DNA of 60,302 nt from assembly GCA_012520645.1 (NCBI GenBank), contig JAAYNV010000001.1, forward strand, positions 1-60,302, written 5' to 3'. How positions within the stretch are numbered: the first letter of the stretch is position 1; each line of letters opens with the position of its first letter. The stretch comes from Clostridiales bacterium (lineage in GTDB: Bacteria > Bacillota > Clostridia > Lachnospirales > Lachnospiraceae). Both the position numbers and the translations under genes were made by a program. The notes beneath the pieces are model-generated. The model was not told where the DNA came from. It saw only the letters and a program-made list of their open reading frames with translations, and ran no database searches. Below, piece by piece: positions 53,997-60,302 of the stretch.

Positions 53997-55163
53997 TTAC
54001 TCAGCTAACTGCTCTTCTGTGTAGTAGCCGCCATCTACAATAATCTCTTTGTAGTTGGACTGATCTACTGCTACCGGTGTACACAGATAAGAAGGAACAA
54101 CGATCTTATTGTTGTTGTACTGCTCTGTATCGTTGATTTCCGGATCTTTACCTTCTAACACTGCCTGAACCATGGTAACACACTTGTCAGCAAGGAGACG
54201 TGTATCTTTGTAGATAGACATCGTCTGATATCCGCTGATGATGTTCTTTGTTGCCATAAGCTCTGCATCCTGTCCTGTGATTAACGGCCAGTCTTCGCCA
54301 ACCGTGTAGCCTGCACCTTCCAGTGCTGCTTTACAACCATATGCGAAACCGTCGAATGCTGTACATGCGATGTCAAGTTTTTCATCAGCATAGAAACCTG
54401 TTAAGTAGTTTTCCATATTCTGCTGTGCTGTTTCCTGAGACCATCTTAAGATACATGTATCATCAAAAGATGTTCTTCCAGACTTACAAACAAGTGTACC
54501 GTCATCTAAGTACGGCTGTAATACTTCCATAACACCTGCATATAACATATGAGCATTATTATCATCCGGAGATCCCATAAAGAACTCGATTGTATAGGAC
54601 TCGCCGTTTGCTTTTGCTTCGTCTAATTTCTTAGCTTCTTTGATATACTCGCCGATTGCTGTACCAACACCTTTGTTATCGAATGTAGCGTAGTAGGAAA
54701 CTGCATCAGTATCCATTAAAAGACGGTCGTATGCGATAATAGGAATGCCTGCTGCCTTAGCCTGCTCTTCTACATTTACAAGAGCGCCGGAGTCGATGGA
54801 TGCAATTACAAGACAGTTCACACCGCTTGCGATCATGTTCTCAATCTGGGAAACCTGCATCTGCACATCATCCTCTGCATACTGAAGGTCTACTTCGTAG
54901 CCAAGCTCTTCCAGTTTAGCTTTCATGTTGGCACCGTCGTTAATCCATCTTTCAGAAGACTGTGTCGGCATTGCAACACCAACCTTCTTTCCTGCGCCGG
55001 TCTTTTCTGCTGTATCGCTGCCTGCATCTGCCGCCGGTGCTGCTTCTGTTGCAGCCGGTGCTGCAGAATCTGCTGCAGCCGGTTCAGCCTTGCTGCCGCA
55101 TCCAACAAGCATGGAAGCTACCATTGCTACGCTTAAAAGAGCGCCTAAAAGTTTTTTTCTCAT
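53997..55163 (-). CDS. chvE: ChvE-type multiple-monosaccharide-binding lipoprotein
   Basis: A 388-residue lipoprotein; lipobox LVGC with Cys near 22, then an Ala/Pro/Glu-rich linker to about residue 55. The periplasmic-binding fold (Peripla_BP_4) starts KKVGVAMPTQSSERW. Other landmarks are IASIDSGALV, YDRLLMDTDAVSYYATFDN, FMGSPDDNNAHMLY and TGQDAELMA, all typical of ChvE. Family members bind arabinose, xylose, galactose and glucose. In Agrobacterium, ChvE also presents sugars to a chemoreceptor; here a chemoreceptor gene lies just upstream on the same strand. Confidence 0.95.
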   Translation of the reverse strand: MRKKLLGALLSVAMVASMLVGCGSKAEPAAADSAAPAATEAAPAADAGSDTAEKTGAGKKVGVAMPTQSSERWINDGANMKAKLEELGYEVDLQYAEDDVQMQVSQIENMIASGVNCLVIASIDSGALVNVEEQAKAAGIPIIAYDRLLMDTDAVSYYATFDNKGVGTAIGEYIKEAKKLDEAKANGESYTIEFFMGSPDDNNAHMLYAGVMEVLQPYLDDGTLVCKSGRTSFDDTCILRWSQETAQQNMENYLTGFYADEKLDIACTAFDGFAYGCKAALEGAGYTVGEDWPLITGQDAELMATKNIISGYQTMSIYKDTRLLADKCVTMVQAVLEGKDPEINDTEQYNNNKIVVPSYLCTPVAVDQSNYKEIIVDGGYYTEEQLAE

Positions 55164-55492
55164 TTTCCTTTTCCTCCCTATTATGTAGTTTTGAAAACTT
55201 GTATTTACAATCCGTACATTTGTACTTAATTATACAACTTGAACACTTTACACTTTCGTTTTCATTTTCAAATTCTGCGGTTTTTGTAAAATGTGTTGTA
55301 TAAATAAATTGCAAATCCGAGTTTTCTATACACTTTTTCTTGATTTCGACTGGCATCTCCATCAAGTTATGTATATAATATATAGCAAATCTGCAATTTT
55401 GTCAACTACATATTCTTAAAAATATGTACATTTTATATAAGTTGTACGTGTACAACTGTGCTTTTTGGTACAAATATTGCCAAGAAATGCAC
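55164..55492 (-). promoter_or_regulatory. chvE promoter, long leader and AraR boxes
   Basis: This accounts for most of a 398-base gap. On the minus strand, TTGACA (55400-55405), 17-base spacer, TATATT (55377-55382) is a near-consensus promoter giving a leader of about 205 bases. A palindrome agttgtacgtgtacaact (55440-55457) lies upstream of the -35 and overlaps the 13-mer tgtgctttttggt (55457-55469), also found at araA. Within the leader, ttgta and tacaa arms (55220-55237) and gtacatttgtac (55214-55225) form a weaker box. No known riboswitch is recognisable. Confidence 0.78.
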
Positions 55493-55532
55493 AAAAATAA
55501 GGGTGCATACACAACATCCTGTGCATACACCC
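55493..55532 (-). terminator. Terminator after the small membrane protein gene
   Basis: Minus-strand arms gggtgtatgcac (55521-55532) and gtgtatgcaccc (55501-55512) pair over 12 positions with two G-U wobbles and are followed by ttattttt. It lies 30 bases after the stop at 55562. Confidence 0.82.
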
Positions 55533-55561
55533 CTCGCATTATACAACTTGCGCGTACTATT

Positions 55562-55885
55562 TTATTGATCCGGATCCGTTTCATCCACCATTACTTCATC
55601 CGACGTCTCTTCCCCCTGACTATCCTCTGATATACTCTCTGTATCCATCGCACCGCCGACATATTTTCCACTCACCAGTCCACGCACTCCCTGTATCACG
55701 AGAAATCCGCCCGTACCCACAAACAATACAATAAAAACCGCAAAAAACAACTTCTGTTGGCCCGTATTTCTCCCCAGTGCATCTAACAGCGAATATGCCG
55801 TATATAACAGATAACCTCCAACCAATGCCCGGATGGTCAACGTCACTTTTGTGGGAAGATATTTTTTTTCGTCTTCATTCTTCAT
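55562..55885 (-). CDS. Small two-helix membrane protein
   Basis: A 107-residue protein with two or three membrane segments (about 17-33 and 43-68) and an acidic Glu/Asp/Ser-rich cytoplasmic or external tail (about 78-107). I do not recognise a family. It starts 20 bases after the chemoreceptor stop, on the same strand, with a terminator after it, so it belongs to that receptor's transcript. An accessory role for the receptor is only a guess. Confidence 0.65.
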   Translation of the reverse strand: MKNEDEKKYLPTKVTLTIRALVGGYLLYTAYSLLDALGRNTGQQKLFFAVFIVLFVGTGGFLVIQGVRGLVSGKYVGGAMDTESISEDSQGEETSDEVMVDETDPDQ

Positions 55886-55905
55886 GTTTTGTCTCTCCTT
55901 TGCTG

Positions 55906-57657
55906 TCAGCTTTCATTTTGTGTCAATCGGAACTCTGAAACAAGCCCTTCCAGTTCTCCGGTCAGACCAAGCAGTTTGGTCGTTGCTGCTGATACTTCTG
56001 CCAGATTTGCGGATTCCTGTGTAACGATCGCACTGATTTCATTGATTTCCGTTACATTATCATCTGCTGCCGTTCGGATCGTACCGGTGCTCCGTACAGC
56101 TTCCGATATTTTTCCGGTAAGCCTCTCTACCCGGTGTATGATATCTTCCACGCTCTTTCCCACCTCACCGGTACCTTCACGTATCACAGCAAAGCTGCTC
56201 TTGGTCTCTTCCGTCATTTGATTACCCTTGTCAAGCTGTTCCAGGCTGCATTCAAGCTTCTTTCGCATTTCTTCTGCCTGCAGACGCACATTTTCAATCA
56301 TCAAACCGATCCTGCCCGCCGCATTCTGGGAATCATCTGCCAGATTTCGAATTTCAGAAGCTACCACTGCAAAACCTCTTCCTGCCTCTCCTGCCCGCGC
56401 TGCTTCAATCGAGGCATTTAAGGACAAAAGATTGGTCTGGGACGCAATTTCAGTAATCGCATCCAGCGCTGTCGTCATTTCTTTTGTACTCTCTCCAAAA
56501 CTCTCAAATACGGCTGCCATTTCCTGCATGGAACGATTGATCTCATCCAGCTGTCCTACATATGCCATCAACTGCTTCATACCTTCTGCAGCATTCTCTT
56601 TTGTCTTCTCTGAGTTCAGATAAATCTTCTCCGCCTCGTCCGCTACCTCTCTGGAAAGATTATCCATTTCACCAATCTGCTCCGAAATCCGTTTCACCTC
56701 TGTCTGCTGCTGTTCCAGACTCTTGAACATTCCATCCACTGCCACAGCAATCCGGTTGCTGCCGGCTGCGTTTTCCTCCACACTCACATTTACAGTAGAT
56801 GTTGCCGTTTTCAGATCATTTGTTCCGCTCATAACTTTCCCCAGAACGCGAACCAGATTTCCCTTCATTTTATTAAAGGCAGCTGTTACGTGTCCTACCT
56901 CATCCTTGGAACGTATTGCAACATCCGCACGGCTCAAATCTCCTTCGGACATAACCGCCAAATGCTTCTGCAGCTGTCTGATCGGTACGGTAATACTTCT
57001 GGATACCAGAATCGTCACAATCAGCACTCCCACCACTGTTACCACTACAACCGCTATAACCAGCCAGAGCATTTTCTGAAAATCCTCATTAATCTGTTTC
57101 TGAATTTCCTCGCTTCTGGAAATCTCCAAGGTCAGTAACGTTTCTGCGCTGGTAGACAGAAAAGTAGAGTTGCTATCCATCTGTTTTGCCGCCTCAAGTC
57201 CTGCCGCAGAATATTTGTCCCCACAGGCGGCAACTACCTGATCATATGCGGTCACAAATTTTTCAACCTCTCCCGACAGGCTGTTGTACTGGTTACGGTT
57301 CTGGCTATACTGCGCCTCTTCACCGATATTTTCTCCAACATCTTCAATATAAGTCCGGATTGTGTCTACAATTTCTTTGTGCCCGCTGGATTCAATATCT
57401 GCACCCACTCCGCACATATTGATCACCGTACGCGACACCTTACCGCAATTTGTCTTAATGTAAGTAATCTTACTGATATTATCCAAGACCTGCGCATATT
57501 TTCCGCTATACTCTGACGACTTTAACATCAGGCAGACGATCAATGCCAAAAAGACGGCTGTAATGCCAAAAATACAGCCGTTGATTTTCCATCGGATGCT
57601 GATTCCTTTAGAAAGATTTTTCGTGCTCTTTCTTTTCTTTTTTTCTTTCCCCATCAT
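55906..57657 (-). CDS. Methyl-accepting chemotaxis protein
   Basis: A 583-residue receptor. Basic N-terminus ([11 protein letters not shown]), membrane helix at about 28-48, helical sensor of ~145 residues, second helix at about 195-217, then HAMP ([15 protein letters not shown]). The signalling domain has [20 protein letters not shown]. It lies between a ChvE arabinose system and a YtfRT-type importer, so it may report on sugar-loaded binding proteins, which is inference. It is cotranscribed with the small membrane protein. Confidence 0.95.
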   Translation of the reverse strand: MMGKEKKKRKSTKNLSKGISIRWKINGCIFGITAVFLALIVCLMLKSSEYSGKYAQVLDNISKITYIKTNCGKVSRTVINMCGVGADIESSGHKEIVDTIRTYIEDVGENIGEEAQYSQNRNQYNSLSGEVEKFVTAYDQVVAACGDKYSAAGLEAAKQMDSNSTFLSTSAETLLTLEISRSEEIQKQINEDFQKMLWLVIAVVVVTVVGVLIVTILVSRSITVPIRQLQKHLAVMSEGDLSRADVAIRSKDEVGHVTAAFNKMKGNLVRVLGKVMSGTNDLKTATSTVNVSVEENAAGSNRIAVAVDGMFKSLEQQQTEVKRISEQIGEMDNLSREVADEAEKIYLNSEKTKENAAEGMKQLMAYVGQLDEINRSMQEMAAVFESFGESTKEMTTALDAITEIASQTNLLSLNASIEAARAGEAGRGFAVVASEIRNLADDSQNAAGRIGLMIENVRLQAEEMRKKLECSLEQLDKGNQMTEETKSSFAVIREGTGEVGKSVEDIIHRVERLTGKISEAVRSTGTIRTAADDNVTEINEISAIVTQESANLAEVSAATTKLLGLTGELEGLVSEFRLTQNES

Positions 57658-57759
57658 TGTCCTCCCTGTATATTGCCCCTCTACACCCTCATTATATCGA
57701 AAAATAGCAGAATTAACAAGCGTTTTTCAAAAATTGTCAGATTTCATGCTACAGAAACT

Positions 57760-57784
57760 GCCGCTGCCCTCACAGGACAGCGGC
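57760..57784 (-). terminator. Probable terminator of the YtfRT-YjfF operon
   Basis: Arms 57760-57766 and 57778-57784 (gccgctg / cagcggc), extended by flanking G-C pairs, are followed on the minus strand by agtttct. It lies about 50 bases after the permease stop. The U-tract is short. Confidence 0.6.
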
Positions 57785-57835
57785 GGCTCCAACACAATAT
57801 CTTGGTATTATAAGGGATGAAATTATCTTATCAAA

Positions 57836-58855
57836 TTATTTTCTCTTCTCTTTGGCAGATGCCAGAACGCTCTGCAGAATGATAAAGAATGCCAGCAATG
57901 CTGCAATCGTAATCTTTGTCCACCAGGAAGATAACGTACCCTGAAAGTTGATAAAGGTTTCGATCGTACCCTTAATCAGTACACCAAACAGAGAACCGAT
58001 TACATTTCCGACACCACCTGTCAGAAGTGTTCCACCGATAACGGCACCTGCAATTGCTTCCATTTCAAATCCTTTTGCCTGCTCTACGAATCCGGAACAG
58101 GTATTTAAGCAGAACAGGAATCCGCCAAAGGCTGCCAGAAATCCGTCAATGACATATACCTTTAATTTCGTTCTCTTTACATTCAGACCCATTAACAATG
58201 CAGACTGCTCATTGCCGCCCACCGCATATACGGAACGTCCGAACTTGGTATATTTCAATACGATAAAAACGATTATCAGTACTGCCAGTGCCATAATAAC
58301 ACTCGGGTAAACGTAAGGATAGATCATCGTACCCTTTTTATTAACATAACCGCCAAACGGAAGATAAATCTTTGCCTGTGCCCAGGATAAAAACATCTCA
58401 TTCTTGATACTGATCATTTCCGTACTGATCATGGAGGTCATACCTCTTGCAAAGAACATACCTGCCAGGGTAACGATAAACGGCTGTATCTTCAGATACG
58501 AAATCAAAAAGCCCTGCACCAGACCAAATACCACACCGATCAACAGTACGATAATCAGTGCCGGAATCGCACCCATTCCTTTGTTCTCCATCATCCATGC
58601 CAAAAGCATACAGGTCATAGCAACCACAGAACCAACGGAAATATCAATACCGCCTGTCAAAAGCACCATCGTCATGGAAACCGCTATCACGATCAGACCC
58701 GCATTGGAAATAAACAAATTCAAAAATACCTGAAGTCTGCCGAAGTTCTTATCCTTAAATACGATCAGTCCGATGACATACATGACAACAAACAGCAGGA
58801 TGGTAATCATTAAAAGAAACTGATTGCCTTCAATTTTCTTCAATTTATTTTTCAT
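57836..58855 (-). CDS. yjfF: Galactofuranose-type ABC permease YjfF
   Basis: The start at 58855 overlaps the ytfT stop (TAATG), leaving 339 residues; a longer frame is rejected. It is a CUT2 permease with GGIDISVGSVVAMT and IQPFIVTLAGMFFARGM. The C-terminal GGTLLTGGVGNVIGSLFGV and TLSSWWTKI closely match E. coli YjfF. With YtfT and YtfR it should form a high-affinity importer of furanose-form sugars, in E. coli galactofuranose. The binding protein YtfQ is not in the window. Confidence 0.88.
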   Translation of the reverse strand: MKNKLKKIEGNQFLLMITILLFVVMYVIGLIVFKDKNFGRLQVFLNLFISNAGLIVIAVSMTMVLLTGGIDISVGSVVAMTCMLLAWMMENKGMGAIPALIIVLLIGVVFGLVQGFLISYLKIQPFIVTLAGMFFARGMTSMISTEMISIKNEMFLSWAQAKIYLPFGGYVNKKGTMIYPYVYPSVIMALAVLIIVFIVLKYTKFGRSVYAVGGNEQSALLMGLNVKRTKLKVYVIDGFLAAFGGFLFCLNTCSGFVEQAKGFEMEAIAGAVIGGTLLTGGVGNVIGSLFGVLIKGTIETFINFQGTLSSWWTKITIAALLAFFIILQSVLASAKEKRK

Positions 58856-59898
58856 TATGCCACCTTCTTTCCTACACCGATTCTGTTCTTGAAGTTCTTC
58901 CACATTCTCATTAACTCCGGTGACTGTAAGGATACAATGATTACAACGACAATCGCTTTATAAACCGGAATCTGGTCTGCCGGAACGCTCATGGCATAAA
59001 GTGTTGTCGTAAGCGCCTGAATCGTATATGCACCGATGACACTGCCGATCAGTGAAAACTTACCGCCGCCCAGACTATTGCCGCCAAGCGCTACCGCAAG
59101 AATCGCATCCAATTCCATATTCAAACCTGCGTTGTTTGCATCAATGGAGTATACACGGGAGGTAATGATCAGACCCGCGATACCGGAACAGAGACCACAG
59201 AAGGTATAAGTCAGAAACTGAATCATAACAGAATTCAGACCTACCAGTCTGGCTGCCTTTGCGTTGATACCAACCGTTTCAATGTAAAGACCAAGGGCTG
59301 TTTTCTTTAACAGAAGCAAGGTCAAAAGTACCACGATAATTGCCACAAATACCGGTGTTGGAAGCGGTATGCCCTCTATGAAGGCTCCCAGTTGTTTGAA
59401 GTGATCCACACGGACGTAGATCATCTGTCCGTCTGTAATCAGCTGTGCGATACCACGACCAGCCGTAAAGAGGATCAATGTCGCAACCATCGGCTGAATT
59501 TTCATTTTTGCTACCAGAAAACCGTTCCACGCACCGCAGATCAGACCGACTGCTACAGCTGCAAGTACGCCGAGAATATACGGAGCATGATACTCATTGG
59601 CACTCTGCTCACCGCCGGCTAACACATAGCAGCAGACTGCACCGGAAAGTGCGCTGACCGCTCCGACCGAAATATCAGTTCCGCCAGATGCCGCAACTAC
59701 AAGTGTCATACCAACCGCCAGAATCACCAGTTCACTCGCACGGTTGATCACGTCAATAATATAACCATACAGCACACCATTGTTCACCGAAATCCGGAAG
59801 AACGACGGTGTCTTGATCACATTTAGCAAAAGTACGAATGCCAGACAGACAAGCGGTAAAAATAAGCGGTAAGATGTAATTTTTTTCAATTTATTCAT
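58855..59898 (-). CDS. ytfT: Galactofuranose-type ABC permease YtfT
   Basis: A 347-residue CUT2 permease. The motifs ASGGTDISVGAVSALSGAV, IQPMVATLILFTAGRGIAQ and especially GGNSLGGGKFSLIGSVIGA, QALTTTLYAM and KAIVVV match E. coli YtfT. It pairs with YjfF as a heterodimeric channel. Start and stop overlap its neighbours by a few bases (ytfR stop, yjfF start), a tightly coupled operon. Confidence 0.88.
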   Translation of the reverse strand: MNKLKKITSYRLFLPLVCLAFVLLLNVIKTPSFFRISVNNGVLYGYIIDVINRASELVILAVGMTLVVAASGGTDISVGAVSALSGAVCCYVLAGGEQSANEYHAPYILGVLAAVAVGLICGAWNGFLVAKMKIQPMVATLILFTAGRGIAQLITDGQMIYVRVDHFKQLGAFIEGIPLPTPVFVAIIVVLLTLLLLKKTALGLYIETVGINAKAARLVGLNSVMIQFLTYTFCGLCSGIAGLIITSRVYSIDANNAGLNMELDAILAVALGGNSLGGGKFSLIGSVIGAYTIQALTTTLYAMSVPADQIPVYKAIVVVIIVSLQSPELMRMWKNFKNRIGVGKKVA

Positions 59899-60302
59899 CC
59901 TTTGTCACCTCCTGCAATCGCCTTCATAATGTTCACCTGATCCAGCTCATGCTCTTCAAGCTCTCCTACCTTCATACCGTCTCTTAAAACTGCCATACGG
60001 CTGCAGGTACGAATCATTTCTTCAATTTCAGAGGAAATGAACATGACTGCCATTCCTTCTGCTGCAAATTTCAGCACCAGCTTCTGAATCTCGGTCTTGG
60101 TACCGATATCAATACCTCTGGTCGGCTCATCCAGAATGAGGAAATCCGGATCCGTTAAGAGCCATCTTCCCAGAATAACCTTCTGCTGGTTACCACCGGA
60201 AAGCTGTTTGATCGGCGTCTCACGGTCTGCTGTCTTAATCTGCAGCATATCAATATATTTGTCGGTAAATTCTTCCTGTTCCTTTCTGCTTAGGAGTTTG
60301 AA
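59895..60302 (-). CDS. ytfR: ABC ATPase YtfR-type, C-terminal part, cut by window end
   Basis: The reading frame is open to the right window edge, so only the last 135 codons and the stop are seen. Visible parts of the second ABC domain are signature [15 protein letters not shown], Walker [15 protein letters not shown] and VMFISSEIEEM. Internal Met at 60248 is not the true start. Adjacent ytfT-yjfF genes identify it as the ATPase of that importer. The N-terminal domain and probably ytfQ lie to the right. Confidence 0.9.
   Translation of the reverse strand, partial: FKLLSRKEQEEFTDKYIDMLQIKTADRETPIKQLSGGNQQKVILGRWLLTDPDFLILDEPTRGIDIGTKTEIQKLVLKFAAEGMAVMFISSEIEEMIRTCSRMAVLRDGMKVGELEEHELDQVNIMKAIAGGDKG

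Noticed and set aside
55084-55365. 93-codon frame in the chvE leader with CxxC pairs (KCSSC, KCTDC)
   Set aside because: It overlaps the chvE start out of frame and has no ribosome binding site. The Cys codons arise from TGT in the AraR-like repeats, so a zinc protein is unlikely.
60195-60248. ATG 60248 as the start of a short ABC protein
   Set aside because: The frame remains open to the window edge with in-family sequence upstream, so the gene is truncated by the window, not short.

Overview
The window looks like a chromosomal segment of a motile, saccharolytic member of the Lachnospiraceae (Clostridia). This rests on moderate GC content, strong AGGAGG-type ribosome binding sites, sigma-A promoters, a long Bacillus/Clostridium-type SRP RNA, a split transketolase, DUF624/YesL and YesM/YesN proteins, several chemoreceptors and many sugar ABC transporters. 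The genus cannot be fixed from the sequence alone. Almost every gene lies on the minus strand; the plus-strand exceptions are deoC-ydcF, a YesMN-type two-component pair, tRNA-Ser, an M20 amidohydrolase, two paralogous lipoproteins and an NrdG-type activase.

Left part (1-10 kb): two strong tandem promoters fire leftward off the window edge. Next come a CvpA/DUF5711/LysM envelope group and a compact housekeeping run, pfkA-dnaX-ybaB-recR-galM. A deoC-ydcF pair diverges from pfkA. From 10 to 19 kb lies an alpha-galactoside locus: AraC regulator, GH36 alpha-galactosidase, lipoprotein binding protein, two permeases, and a divergent YesM kinase/YesN regulator. It has no ATPase of its own; a lone MsmK/UgpC-type ATPase at 31.8-32.9 kb is the obvious candidate. 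One permease and the kinase each carry a one-base contraction of a homopolymer, as does an orphan binding protein at 24.3 kb. A chemoreceptor at 29.6-31.6 kb carries an in-frame amber codon.

Middle part (19-43 kb): tRNA-Ser(CGA), M20 amidohydrolase, lipoprotein pair, an SBP-chemoreceptor pair, PHP hydrolase, SRP RNA and tadA. Then come nrdG-like, a DUF6128-like protein, a CdaR-type regulator, a chemoreceptor, msmK, and a c-di-GMP group (Cache-GGDEF cyclase, DUF624 protein, tandem-HD/HD-GYP protein). These are followed by a GNAT, a D-2-hydroxyacid dehydrogenase and a lipase-like hydrolase, then metG, a PurF paralog without the glutaminase cysteine, and an HPr-like protein without the phosphorylatable histidine.

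Right part (43-60.3 kb): a nearly complete L-arabinose system. ChvE-MmsA-MmsB imports the sugar, AraR represses, and AraA, AraB and AraD convert arabinose to xylulose-5-phosphate. The split transketolase and Rpe pass it into the pentose phosphate pathway. AraR-type palindromes sit at both the araA and chvE promoters, which also share an exact 13-mer. Further right are a small membrane protein, a third chemoreceptor and a YtfR-YtfT-YjfF-type (galactofuranose family) importer cut by the window end.

No insertion sequence, prophage, CRISPR array or defence island was found. The most unusual signals are the clustered disruptions in sugar-uptake and sensing genes, the SBP-chemoreceptor pairing, two catalytically degenerate paralogs, the shared AraR promoter architecture, and the separation of tadA-SRP RNA from dnaX-ybaB-recR.
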